Program-made: the position numbers and the translations under genes
The notes under the pieces: model-generated
The model's database searches: none
Told to the model about the DNA's origin: nothing
Seen by the model: only the letters and a program-made list of their open reading frames with translations
Shown here: one piece after another, positions 47,638-60,077 of the stretch
Position numbering within the stretch: position 1 is the stretch's first letter
Layout: every line of letters begins with the position of its first letter
Assembly: GCF_033568475.1 (NCBI RefSeq)
Contig: NC_133121.1
Span: 5,270,001-5,334,000, forward strand
Direction of reading: 5' to 3'
DNA from: Henckelia pumila
Lineage: Eukaryota; Streptophyta; Magnoliopsida; Lamiales; Gesneriaceae
Length of the DNA: 64,000 bases

Positions 47638-50600
47638 TGTATGTATTGCACTACTATATGCTTGCATGTTCAACATTATTAAGGGTTTGGGGGGCACAAA
47701 TTATATATACGTGCCCTAGTAGCGATCAAAACATAACGTTGCACATCGATCGGCTGTTGCATTAATTATATTATGGGAAACATTATTTTTATCATGTAAT
47801 TTAGTTATTTTGTGATTTTTGTAATCTATATTATTAAATTTAGGTTTTAATCATATAAATTTTTATTTTGAGCAATGTTAGTTCCTTTTTCTTTGCGATT
47901 GTTGATATGATACTTTACACGTTATCATCCTTTGTTCCATGTTAACACCAAGTCAGAAAAAAAAAAAAAAACTAAATTACCGAAAAAAACAAATTATAAC
48001 GAATTAAAATTAAAATTTAATATAAAAAAACCAAAAGCGCAACGAGACAAATATATAAAAACAAATATTATAACGAATTAAAATTAAAATTTAATGAAAA
48101 AAATCAAAATCGCAACGAAACAAATATATAAAAATCAAAAACAATTTCTTTTATAATTAAAAATGTGATTTACTTATTCACAATCAACTATAATTTTTGT
48201 AAAGCATCATACAATCGGTACGAGAAAAGCACATGTACAGTATACATTCGATTTTGTGAAACTATTGGAAAACAATAATGGTGCATGTTGGAAGAAATAG
48301 TCAAATTAAAACCTGAAATTTTGGGCTACTTTATGGCATATCACTCATATGTTATATAGTTTATTAAAGTCCCAAGTCATTTATCTGAATTTGATCACAG
48401 GGACGAAATTATAAGTTATGATGCTTAAAATTTCTATGAGATATAAAAGAAATTCCAAAAATGAGTCGATACGAATATTAATTATTCTATAAAAAAGGGG
48501 ATATTTATTTTTAATTTGATGGGCCGACGTGACTCAAGAAATAGAAGGTATTTTGTCCTTTAACTCAAAATACAACCCTTGAGAGGCTCTTTAATAAATT
48601 ATTGTTCGTTTGTAGCAGCTGTCCATACAGTGGTCAGTGGACCAACGAGATTTTATATTTCATAACTAACCTATACTAAAATTTTATTTCCAATATTTAT
48701 CACATATATGAAATTTCAAATTTTTGTACTAATAAAAATATATTTGATCAAAAACTACTAACAGTTTCCATTTATCACGACTTCTGAGTTGAGTCTACGT
48801 ATCGAAATAGTCGCGTAAAACATTAATGTGTATAGTATTATATTAATGTTGATGCAAAAAAAAAATTGAATAAAATTTTATAACGCCACGAAGAATCAAA
48901 TATTAAGAACCATATTAAGAACCGAGAAAATATTTTTTGACATATATATATATATATATATATGAATAAAATAATAGAAAATTAAAAGTGAGAGGATGAA
49001 GAATGAAAATTTTATAATGTCGCCAAAAATCAAACACTGAAAACCAACAAAATAGTTTTTTCAAAAAATATATATATATTTATTGAATCTGACATTACGG
49101 ATAAGTGAATTGGTGAATGTGCTTTTGTATTTTGTTGAGCTGTAGACAAAATTATAAGATCTTAAAGGGGCCCTCCTCAGTATATATATGTCTTTAACAA
49201 AGTTTAGGAGTTGCCGACGCCTTGTTTTTGCGATTTACAAATTTTTTTTAAAAAAAATTATATATATATATATATACACGCACACAGTATTAATTAACAT
49301 ATATATTATCCCTTTGAGAAGTCCTTTTGTCCCACATGATATGTAATTAAATACTCTATGCACGATAATCATTAAGTAAAACCCAATCACATTATATCAT
49401 GTTGTGTCATCCTTTGTACATTTTTATGTTAGGTTGATTGAATCCACATCAAGAGCAAAGATCCAAATCCATAATTAGCATGAAAATTGAAAATTAAAAT
49501 ATAAATATAGATTTAAAACTTTGAAATAAAATTTTTGATTCATGATTATTTTTTTTCTATTTTATGTTTTTTTTCTATTAAGTATTCAAATTTTGATTTT
49601 GGTACATGAAATTTGAATTTTTTTTTCACTTTCAGTCCAATTTGTCGGAATGTTGATAAAATACCGAAGATAGATGTTGTGACACATATGGAAAATTGTC
49701 CATGTGTTTGATGTCATGTATGTACTCAGGTAATTAAAAAAAACAAACTAATTTTTCTTTGAAAAAAAAACGCAAATTAGTGAACTTGACCGATATTCAT
49801 AACCAAAAACATGATTAAAACTGGAAAAAGTGCAAATTATAGGGGATCGTGTAGCTGAGAAATGATAAACAGATCGATGAATCAGACAACTATATATATA
49901 TATATATAAATAATAATGCATGCGTTTTAATCATCATGATATATATTGGAAAGAAAGAGAGAAAGAAAACTATCAAATCGTTAGAAAGTAGTGAAAACCA
50001 AAGCACATCTATATATGTGTCTATCAGCTGGGGTTGGACCCAAAATGCGTGGCTTTTGCAAAACAAAGGGAATTGTTGTAAAAGCACAAAATATGGTGCA
50101 GAAATTAGATAACAAAGACAGCAAGAAATTTGTCATGCAATGTCTTGAATTTGTGTTTGTTCTCTTTATTCTTTGTTTTAAGCACTTCTTTAATTTATGT
50201 CCACATCAGGCAAAAATTTTGCTAGAGATAATTAATGTCATCTAGTTTGTCTCTAAATTTTAGATAAAATTTTGTGGTACCAAGTTCATCTCCTCCTACC
50301 CAAACATGACGTCGGCAGAAGAATCACAAGCATCCTCGCCCCCACCCTACCCTGTAATTTAAAAAAAAAATGTGGGGTAATTAATGATTTAAGATGTGCA
50401 AGAAATTTAATGGGAAATAGCTAGAAACCCTATTAAACCAATTTAATGTTGAATTATATTGGTTAGATATAATTTTCAATTTGATATTCCCTTCATCTCA
50501 AGTATGTAAGCTTGTTTGTTTGATTTTTTTTCCTTACAGATTAAGAAAATTGTTTGAAAATAAATTTTCATATATACAAAATTTCTATTTTATCATTATC

Positions 50601-50672
50601 TAATTCATTCAAAAAATGGTACATGGTCATCTTTGAAAAAAAAAAGGTCGCATGTTTTTTTTTTTAGACTTA
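47635..50672. other. Intergenic, no gene seen
   Basis: AT-rich DNA with further short (AT)n runs near 48943, 49062, 49258 and 49890. Near 47980-48120 the block CAAATTATAACGAATTAAAAT...AATATATAAAAA is present twice in tandem (about 75 bp apart). The stretches 47770-47960 and 49500-49700 resemble decayed dispersed repeats. The open frame at 49991-50245 has no recognisable domain. Confidence 0.4.
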
Positions 50673-51564
50673 GAGGGCGTTTGGGTGAGCTTATAAGCTC
50701 TTGAAAACAGCTTATAAGTTCTTTTGGAGCTTTTAAGCTTTTCAAAACTGTTTGGTAATTTTTTTAAAAAACAACTTATAAGTTGTTTGACAGTTTATAA
50801 GTTGTTTTTAAAAAAGTAGATACACCCTTACTTTTTAAGAAAATATCTTATTTTAATATTTTGTTTCCCACTATTATCCTTCTATATTATCCTTTTATAT
50901 TTTTTTTTCAATTTCATAATATATTCAATTACAGTTTTCTTTATTAATTTGTTATATATATTAAAATAAAATTTTGTTCTCGGTTAAAAAAATAATGTTT
51001 TGTTCTATAATTTTTTTATAATTTTAAAAACTAAACTATCGAGATACTATTTTAACATTAAATATTTTTGAAAAAAAATCAAAGCATACGATTTTTATAT
51101 ATTAAAATATAAAATAATATATATATATATATAATTTTAAATATTTTTTTTCTATCGTTTTCTTATAATTAAAAAAAACTATACTATCAAGATATTATTG
51201 AGTTATTTTAAAATAATACATATATTATTTTAAAAAAAATTCATAGTGTAAGATTTATATAAATTAAAATATAAAATAGTTTTTATTTAATTTTAACATT
51301 TATCATAAAATTTTGAAATTATTTTTTTATATATATAATATTTATATCACCTTCATATTATTATACTCTTTTGGTAGTTTTGACAATAAAAAGATCTTAT
51401 AAAGTCAAACACATCAACATCTTTAAATTGTTTAAAATAAGTTTATCCAAACACTTTAACAGCTTATTTTTAAAATAAGACCTAACAACTTATAAGCTCC
51501 TAAAACAGCTTATAAGCTCCTACAACTTGTAAGTTGTTTTTAATAAGCTTAGTCAAACACCCTC
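50673..51564. mobile_element. Long Tourist-like MITE with GAGGGCGTTTGG ends
   Basis: The left end is GAGGGCGTTTGGGTGAGCTT; the complement of the right end is GAGGGTGTTTGACTAAGCTT. TTA flanks both sides (50670-50672 and 51565-51567), as in PIF/Harbinger MITEs. Both ends carry many copies of the palindrome-like AGCTTATAAGCT. There is no coding sequence in 892 bp. Confidence 0.85.
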
Positions 51565-51632
51565 TTAGTTAATTGAAGTATATTGGTATAACCAAGAAAA
51601 AATGCAACTAAATGAAGAAAGTGGCCTCTACA

Positions 51633-51848
51633 GGGGTGTTCAAGTTGGTGTAGTAGGTGAACTTTTGACCAGAGGTCAGGAGTTCGATTTCCTCTACCAA
51701 CACCTTCTTGGACTAGCCTGTCACAGAGGGCTTGCCTAGTGTGGTTTACTTGACTAACGTAGTTTGCAGGCTATTGCGTTAGTCTAGGGGTTTACCCAGT
51801 GCGCACCGAAAGTAGCAGCTGCGGGTTCCCACGTCACAAAAAAAAAAG
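51633..51848 (+). mobile_element. tRNA-derived SINE, family 2 (Au-like)
   Basis: B-box-like GGAGTTCGATTTCC near 51685, a body with TTTACCCAGTGCGCACC and GCTGCGGGTTCCCACGTCA, and an A-run end. These motifs are those of the widespread Au-type SINEs. The head and target duplication are not clear. Confidence 0.7.
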
Positions 51849-51952
51849 TAGTAAGTGAACTATGTATTTGAAAATTTAAGAAAATGAAGCCTATATGATT
51901 GGGCCGGAGATACACAATATAAATTTGGGATATTTTGGTTTAACTGTTGATC

Positions 51953-52018
51953 TGACATCGAAAAATGATGACGTGACACCGAAAAATGATGACATGACAC
52001 TGCAAAATGATGACGTGT
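51953..52018. repeat. Three-copy tandem repeat, GACACCGAAAAATGATGACGT
   Basis: Three units of about 22 bp with small changes, inside a region with the 'ggaccaaaaccaaa' style of a dispersed plant repeat. Confidence 0.8.
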
Positions 52019-53231
52019 CTAGCTGCTACATCAGCAATAATTGGACCACAATTTCTGAAAATTAAAAGTTAGTGTACTAAAACCAAATTTAATTGAAAAG
52101 TTAATGGACCAAAACCAAAAAATAGACATCTTATTAGACCAAAAAAAATATTTTTCCCATTTATCATTTCGTGTTTATTCATTTATTTTAGTTGAAGATG
52201 TGACTAGTTCTTTCATTTTAAAGTGAAATAATGTCACAATTAAAAGTTACTTTAGTTTATAATTAAAAGAAATTTAATTAAGTGCGTTCGAATTTGAGCG
52301 ATTGTATTTGATAAATGAATTTAAAAATAATTAATTTTAAATGATCCCAATAAATCAAAAGTTTGACAATATTGACTTATTTTGTTTGAAAAAAAAAAAT
52401 CAGGAAACCTAAAATTTCATATATCCTATTTGACGATGTAAGGGACTAATAAAAGTGATTTACATTGTCGTTTTGCCCGTATTTATTTGTCGTATTGGTG
52501 CACATATACTTGAATTATTAAGCTATATATCTTTTCAAGGAAATTGATAATTTAAATCTATTCAATTTAGTCTTTCATGTTTTGTCATATTTTCTGTTTT
52601 AGTTATCTAATATTTGAAAATGATGTTTTAGTAATGTTTCACTAAATGCTGATGCGATGTCACCGGATACTTAATCAGATTTTCGAAGTTGGATCAAATA
52701 ACTTAGATGACTAAAATCGATTATTTTATCAAAATTCGATTAAAAAGGAAAACGAATTAATCTACATGCCTATATAGAAACCATGAACGCCAACATGCAT
52801 GACGTTAATGATCATATATACATGACAATAATTAACTTATATTAGGTTCCATAAACTAACTTGAATTTTATGTACACATGTCGTCGCTTCACACAAAATA
52901 TATATATATAAAACTAAGTGCTTGATCCCATTTCCATTTCCTTAACTTAATCTGTCATGCTCATGCACATGACTTTTAAACACCCCAAAAGGTCAAATTG
53001 AAACACTCATGCATGCATGATAGGTTTACAAATGAAAATATGACACAATAATATTAGTACGTACACCATCCAAATTAGAAAAACCAAGATTATATAAAAT
53101 TAATTATTAACTACTAACAACAACCTCTAGCTAGCTCGATGTAAAAAGACGAAACGACCCATGCCTCGATCGAGCTAGCTAGCTAGCTAGCATCCAAGAA
53201 AAAATGAATGCATGCAATGCATTAGTTGACA
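52019..53231. other. Intergenic, no gene seen
   Basis: AT-rich DNA with GCTAGCTAGCTAG runs near 53170-53190. The part next to 53231 is probably the GA20ox 3' UTR. Confidence 0.4.
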
Positions 53232-55471
53232 TCAAAGATGATGGTGTTTGTGGTTGGAATGGAGCCAATTGATGAAGTTTTGGAGGGTAGTAGTGTCCGC
53301 CCTATAATGATTTTGTGTGAATTCTCTCAAATCCGAGCATGTGAAATCTGGGTATTGCCTTGCCTCATCTCTGCGAATCAGATCTTTTGGGGGCCTCACT
53401 ATTTTGTCCTCTTTAGGGTTCACAAAGAACACCATCGATCTTCTTGCTCTCTCTTTGTTCACCACTGCCCTATGCAGGCAACTCTTGTATCTTCCATTAC
53501 ATAAGGCCTATACATACATTAATACGTATGTATACGCGTAAAAAGTACGAGTAAGTACATGTATAACTTGATTGGGTATGTTATCTATAATAGATAACGG
53601 CTTTTAAAAAACTATATATATATCGCGAAGTAAGTAGTACGGTTCAAAGAAATTGGAAGAAATTTGTTTTTCAATTAATACACACATTGTGGATAAAAGA
53701 ATGGACAAATGGCATGCACTACTATAGATAGATCCATTTTAATTAAGGGATGGTTGAATATTCTAAAGTGTACAATGATTCAACATAGCTAGCTAGCTAG
53801 CCCATTTTGTTTTATTTTCGAAACTTTCTCTATGTTCTATTATTATATTGATTATTGTGATCATGTTGTGTCCTTTTTCATACCACATAGCTAAAGGAAT
53901 GTCGCTTGGTGTAGAATTAAAGCAATGTTATTCGTACACATGGTGGGCTTAATTTTCTTTGGTCCTTTCAAAATTATGGTTTGTAATCATGTTTTCATGT
54001 AATAAAAAGATAAGTGTAGATATATGGTCCCGTCCCATCTTAGTTTTTCATATCCAACCATAAAGTTTAATTATTGGACTACCAAATCGAATCCATTTTA
54101 GACATGAATGCATATGTATATATGCTAATGGTTCCAAAAAAGGCAAGAAAATATATTTAATATTTTTTTTATCCCATGTAGCATCTAATAATACTCGTTT
54201 GAAAATGCGGGAACTTTTTTTTTGGTTGATTGCTTTTGTTATTAAAAACTTATGTAATTCGTGATTTTAATAAAACATGATCTTCCTCTAAAAAAAAATA
54301 CTCATTAATTCATTTTACACGCGCGTACGTGCACATATATAATATTATTAATATATATATCAGTGGGCCACTATTTTATATGAACCTTTTAGTTCTCTGA
54401 TAGAACACATACATGCATATACTATACAAATATGTTGAATGAAATTCAAGATACGGTGATATATATATAGGATAAGTGCATACCATGAAAGTGTCGCCAA
54501 TGTTGACGACAAAGGCGTCGGGGCGAGGCGGGACGGTCTGCCATTTGTTGTCGGCGAAGATCTCGAGCCCTCCGATTTGATCTTGATGAAGTATTGTTAT
54601 GGAATTTGGATCGGAATGAGGCCCCGTGCCGAAGGTGAGGCCAGCTTCTTTACAAGGTGGGTAGTTGTTTCCCCTCATTATCGAGTTCCCGTCCTCGAAA
54701 AAATCCCGATAATGAAACCCTTCTAGCCCTAAACTAATCGCTAGCAGCTCCAAGATTATGCGGGACAAGTTTTCCATTGCCTCGCAGTATTTCTGATAAA
54801 CCAACCTGACAAAAAAAAAATTATAATAATAATAACAAGAAAAGTTTTTAATATATAATGCATTAATCTATTTTTATAATATAAAGTTATCTAAAATCTA
54901 ACCCTGCTTCTGCAAAATCTTTTCCAAGTTCGGAGTTAATATAGTTGGCAACATCACAGGCGGGGCCATTTGCATGCTTGTATTCAAAGGAGAACGTCTC
55001 CTTCCACGGCAACTTGGTCGAATATCTATCGGCATGAGCGCCGGAGTAGCCGCAAAATCGACCTTCCTTTCTCTTTACGGCGAGTTTGTTGCTCAAAGGG
55101 AGCTTGAAAAAGGCGTCCATATGTTCATACGTGGCTCGAACGAGACGTTCGTCGACTCCGTGGTTGATGACTTGGAAGAAGCCGTGTTTCAGACACGCTT
55201 GTCTGATTTGTTTGGCCATGGAACGGATCGATTCTTGGTCGAGATGGAAGTAGCCATTTAGGTCTACTGGTGGATCTTTGAGTTCATCTTGAGAGGCAAA
55301 GGCTAAGTCTTCGTGTGGCCAAAGGAATTGTGTGGGGAAGTGTGGTTGTTTTTCTAAAAGAGAGGTGTCCAAAAGTAGGGCTTGGTTTTCTCTATTGGTT
55401 TTGAGGCTCAATGGGGGAGTGAGGATGAGGGTGGAGGCACTTGAATTCATTTTGGACTTGTTTGGTTTCAT
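53232..55471 (-). CDS. GA20ox: Gibberellin 20-oxidase (2-oxoglutarate/Fe(II) dioxygenase)
   Basis: Three exons: 55471-54903, 54805-54484 and 53507-53232, joining to 1167 nt (388 residues), the usual GA20ox length and three-exon layout. Visible parts: the DIOX_N region (VDLNGYFHLD, QACLKHGFFQVINHGV), LPWKET at 154-159, which is specific to GA20ox, the NNYPPC 2-oxoglutarate-site motif, iron ligands His 253, Asp 255 (GPHSDP) and His 309 (SCLHRAVVN), and Arg-x-Ser at 319-321 binding 2-oxoglutarate. The enzyme oxidises C20 of GA12/GA53 stepwise to GA9/GA20 in the cytosol, a rate-limiting step for active gibberellin. TATAAATA at 55493-55500 lies so near the first ATG that translation may begin at the second ATG (55450, MNSSAS). 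The C-terminus is His-rich (HSNHKHHHL). Intron 2 is nearly 1 kb. Confidence 0.94.
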
Positions 55472-55492
55472 AATTAGTTGGAAATTGGATTG

Positions 55493-55500
55493 TATTTATA
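55493..55500 (-). promoter_or_regulatory. TATA box of GA20ox gene
   Basis: TATAAATA on the minus strand, 22-29 bp before the first ATG; transcription would be expected to begin at about that ATG. Confidence 0.55.
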
Positions 55501-56225
55501 GTAGGAATTGAATAAAGGTTTTTTTTTTGAATGCATCAATGTCAATGAGCTTATTGGCGGGGTTGAAAATCGCGGGAAATTTCATGCTATTTTTGAGGTA
55601 ATATCCCAACTGTGCTACTAATGAGTGTAGCTCATCTGACACTAAAGTCTCGAATGTAAGTATTACGAGATTCTCTCCCCCAACTCAAAAAGAAAAAAAA
55701 AACTAAGTGTGGCTCCTCACACATAGGACCTAAATGAAAAAACGGTGGATCTCACGTATGTGGATATTAAATATCAAGTATCCATGTCTGGTCTTTTAAG
55801 AAAAGCTACACCCTCTTCTACTTTTGATAATTGATATATTTCTTTGTAATTTTTCCGGATTTGGTTTAATGTTATATGACATGGTTATTTCAATTCCCCC
55901 AGGGTAGCTAGAAAATCGTGATATGGGTGATTTGAAATGCGATTTGATCAAATTAAAATAATTTGCTCCCATGACATGTAAAGTTATTTATTATACCAAA
56001 GTGTACACACGCAAGATTAATATGTCATTATCCTTATTAGTTAGGCCCTACTATTCCTTAATCGTTTTTAATGGTGACAAAATTGGGACTAATAATTGAA
56101 ATCTCTCTCTCGAGGATTGATTGGATACTCTTATCTAAAAACCAAGATTACGTGTTAAATTAGGATTATTTTTAGTGGAAATAGAATGAGACGGACAAAG
56201 AGAGGAATATTAATTAATGAGTAGG

Positions 56226-56365
56226 TATCTTGTGAAACAGTTTCACGAATTTATGTGAAACGGATCAACCCTATTCATATTTAAAATAAGAGTAATATTT
56301 TTGATGTCGAAAATACTACTTTTTCATAGATAACTCAAATAGAAGATCAATCTCATAAAATTAAT
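56226..56365. mobile_element. MITE family C, copy 2 (decayed)
   Basis: TTGTGAAACAGTTTCACGAA, then GTGAAACGGATCAACCCTAT, AGTAATATTTTTGATGTCGA and CTACTTTTTCATAGATAACT follow in the order known from the common 'GTGAGACGGTCTCAC' plant MITE. Confidence 0.5.
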
Positions 56366-56814
56366 AGCCGAAGATTTTATATATATGTTGTGAGCCAACA
56401 GCTGAGACGAATGAGGCCTACGCCCCTTTATGATCCCTTCCCCTTGTGTCACTTTCTTCCATGCAAAACTATTTCTTTTTTTATGTATTTTTGAATTTAT
56501 TTGCATAAGTCTCTATCTTCAATTACTCCTAGCTAGTTTTTTTGTCCTCACCAATAATTTTGAGATTTACATCTTCAAGAATCCTTTGTGCAAATATATG
56601 GATAATACATTAGATATTCTTTCGAGTTTTTATAGGTTCTGGTTCCCGCGAACAACGAATATTAATAGTTGAGTCCTCCTTTTTTCTTTTTCTTTTTTTT
56701 TCCCTTTTTCCTTTTTACCCCCTAGACAACGCATACAACGAGACGTCGAGACCTACCAACACTTGAAATTAATTAGACATGGGTAGGACTCTATTAATTT
56801 ATTTATTTTCACAA

Positions 56815-56960
56815 AAACTCATGTAAAACAGTATCTCGAGTCAATTTTATGAGACGTATTCACCGATAAAATATTATTATTCTTTTATTATAAATATTGA
56901 CAGGATTGACCCGTTTTATGGATAGACGGTAGACCGCCTCACGGGAGAACTATCCTTTAT
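56815..56960. mobile_element. MITE family C, copy 3 (decayed, opposite orientation)
   Basis: ATGTAAAACAGTATCTCGAG at left, TTTATTATAAATATTGACAG and GATTGACCCGTTTTATGGAT in the middle, GTAGACCGCCTCACGGGAG at right. Confidence 0.5.
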
Positions 56961-58581
56961 TTTTTTAGTGTTTTGAAAATAAAATTTTATGTTTTTGACC
57001 TCTCAGATAATTAAAATCCATTCATAGAGCAATATATGGCAAATAGTTTTATTTGAATTAATTATATTTGAAAATATAAGTCATAATGAGTCAACTTCTC
57101 TAGTATCATGTTATTCATGATCTAGCACGTATTTAAATTACTGTTAGTATTGTATTGTACCATAAAAATGTAACAAGTTGTGTTAGGATTGTGAATATAT
57201 ACATATAAAAATTGCTCTATAAAATATTAAATATTTATGTTTATATATATATATATATATAATTGGGATCTGCGTGCTGCCGACTGTATTTCAAATCCTG
57301 TTGTTTTTAATGATGGGGAAAAAAGGGGGATAAAAAATATAGACAATATAGTACCAAATATATATGAAAATTATATGTATGTCACATGCCCGTACGTACC
57401 TCAAATTGAACTTTTATGAATTGGATTTCCGTGTAGTGTTTTGTGCAAACAATAAAATCTTGGAATCATGTGATCCCTTTTTATTATATACATATATATT
57501 TAAATAAATAGCTTTTATGAGAATTAAAGATGTGCAATGCATTTATTTCATTAGAAACGTTGTATATAGTATTTTGTGTTAATTTTTTTTTATCAGTTAT
57601 GCCATCTTGCATATATAATTACACATATATACTTATCTCCTAATCTCAAATATATATATATATTATTTTATTTGTTCACAAAGGTTGAAAAAAATCATTA
57701 GGTAGAAAATGTATAAACAAACTTTATATTTTATTTTTTAATTACTTAATTCAAAAAATTGTTTCACGTTCAGACCCTTAATTAACAGTGTGTACGTTAG
57801 TAAGGGGAAAAAAACAGAAAAAATGTTACTAAATATAGAAATGGAGTAATATTACATTTATGAGATCGATATCCTATGCTATCACCTATGTTTTCTATTA
57901 TGCGCGTACATGGCACATTATACATAGCTTAACATGACATATAAAATGTACTACTTTTTATGTCTAAAAAATTAGAGTAATAAGTTTTAGTATGAATACG
58001 GAACAGTTCAATTATCCCATGAGTATAAATTTGTGAGACTAGCTATGTCACAAAAGATTTACTCTAACATAATATTTGTGAAAATAAAATTAACATGGGA
58101 ATAAAATTTGTTAGCATCCAAGTTCCAAGAAATAAGACAAACAATGCCAGAGATCGACAATTGGGCAAATTTCCAATTTCCAATAATAGCTTGTCTTCTA
58201 TTGCACGCATACATAGCACATCATGTGACATTCTTTAATTTTTTTCTATTAAATACGATGATTTTGTTTCGATATCTTTAATTAATTAGGTTGTCGTTTT
58301 TACTATAAATTAAAGCACTTTAATTTTTTGTTTAGGGTAAACCAAAAGACTCTAATTGCAGGCAAACAGATAATGTGATAAAGTTATGTACATGCATGCA
58401 TGCAGGTCAAAAAATATTAATAATGATAATAATTTGGGGACACACCATATTTCATGCTTAAGTAAAGTGAAAACAAAAAAGTTGAAGGTACGCATCTTTA
58501 AATTATATTAAATAATATTATTGTTAGTAATATAATACATAAAGGTAAGTTTTTAAATAAACAATAGGATTAATGATGAAT

Positions 58582-58935
58582 AGGGGTGGTTCGGTATGGT
58601 ATACCGCGATATTCAATGAATACCACATACCGTACCGAAAATTTCGGTATACCGAAATATCGGTATGACAGATATATCGTTTTTATCGAAAAATTTCGGT
58701 ATACCGAATTTGGTACGGTATCGGTATGATACCGTGTATACCGATATTTTAAATATTTTTTAAACTATTTTTTTTTAAAAAAATATCGGTATACGCGGTA
58801 TCATACCGATATCGTGTATACCAAATTTTTAAATATTTTTTCGGTATATCGAAATACCAAAATTTCGTAAATCGTATACCGATACCAAAAATTTCGGTAC
58901 GGTATGATACCGAACCGAAATTTTTGGTATACCAA
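58582..58935. mobile_element. hAT-like MITE with CGGTATACCG palindromes, right end lost
   Basis: It opens TAGGGGTGGTTCGGTATGGT, a hAT-type terminus like that at 11666, and is filled with TTCGGTATACCGAAAT palindromes. The expected CCACCCCTA at the far end is not found, so it is probably truncated near 58935. Confidence 0.6.
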
Positions 58936-59974
58936 AATGTTTGGAGGTAATTGTCTCCCATGTGTCTTCCAATTTGAGAATATACATGAATTTGTAAATC
59001 CATTATCTTCTCTCCTCATTATTTATTTTATCTCATATTTTCCTTTCCAAACTTGGCGCTTCTTTGGCAACGTGAATACACGATATTATTTGTATGTATC
59101 TATGTGTATACGTGTGTCTATCACCTCCTCCGATTCACGCTCATCATCTCCTCTTGTTTTTTTTTTTTTTTGTTTTTGAAAAGATTTTCTGTGCGTATGT
59201 ATATATCGAATATATGTGTACCGTGTGTACTCTCGCATCCATGGTCATGATCCATCATCTCCCACGTTATTCACGGCAAAGGGACGGCGAGGTCCTGGGA
59301 AAGTACGTGCGGCGGTGGATGGCGACGGGCAGCGGTGGTTAACGAAGTGGCGGTTTTGCTCAGGAGGGTTCCGGAGTCCGCAAGCCTCGAGCTCGTCAGT
59401 CATGGCCGTGTTTCCGAGTGGGAACGGGGTCAGATTCTGCACTCGAGGTCGGAAGGCGGTAACTCGATCGGAAAGAATGACGCTGCAATTCTAGGAGGGT
59501 GTCGGAGTCCGCGAAGTGGAGTCTCCATGGCTGCGTGTTCTGGGAAGAGCATAGCCAGATTCTGGGCCGAATATAACCGGGCGTGAATGGCTACGTGATG
59601 ATCCATCGAGGGCTTCCGTCGATGTCCAGCCATGGAGGAGCTTCCATGCCTTCCAAATCTGGCTCGACGGGAAGAAGGTTGCCGTCGAAGATGGGTTGCG
59701 GCCAGCGATGATGAAGAAGACGGCTACGCAGCGACGGAAAACTCGCTGGAGAGGGTGGTGGTTGCGAGGCGGAAAACTCGCCGGAGAACGTGGAGGCTGC
59801 ACGGCGGTCGGCCGAAGATGGTGGGCGATGGTGGTGATGATGACCTTGGTCTGTGATGGATATAGACACATATACATTCGTATACAAAGATGCACATGTT
59901 ACATATCTATACGTATAGGTATATATATAATATTCCTAAAAATAAAATAATAATAAGTAATTTTTATGCTTATG

Positions 59975-60018
<44 letters not shown>

Positions 60019-60077
60019 CATGACTATGAAATTTTGTTTAATTTTTTATATGATTTATTCTTTAAAAAACGTTGCAG
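58936..60077. other. GC-rich patch with internal repeats, then (AT)n; function unclear
   Basis: 59200-59870 is much richer in GC than its surroundings and open on both strands, but no protein family is recognised. AGGAGGGT-(C/T)CGGAGTCCGC occurs at about 59359 and 59491, with similar following sequence (an imperfect tandem duplication of about 130 bp), and GGAAAACTCGC(T/C)GGAGA occurs twice near 59737 and 59772. A (AT)n run lies at about 59981-60016. It may be part of the LTR or leader of the neighbouring gypsy element or of its antisense ORF. Confidence 0.35.

Larger units (their letters stand above)
55501..58578. other. Intergenic, no gene seen apart from MITE family C relics
   Basis: Upstream region of GA20ox followed by AT-rich DNA with (AT)n runs near 57245 and 57652. 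Sequence near 57950-58060 (AAAAATTAGAGTAATAAGTTTTA) may be another decayed family C MITE. Confidence 0.4.

Noticed and set aside
49991-50245. An 84-residue frame near 50 kb as a small gene
   Set aside because: No domain, no convincing promoter, and the frame ends in low-complexity sequence.
51680-51700. A second tRNA-like B box
   Set aside because: Part of an Au-like SINE; no cloverleaf could be drawn.
19306-55471. A biosynthetic gene cluster linking P450, TBL, PMT and GA20ox
   Set aside because: The proteins act in unrelated pathways and compartments, with large repeat-filled gaps; no shared promoter motif was seen.
59216-59895. Several overlapping frames on both strands as a host gene
   Set aside because: None has a domain, splice pattern or codon use that favours one strand; explained by high GC and repeats.
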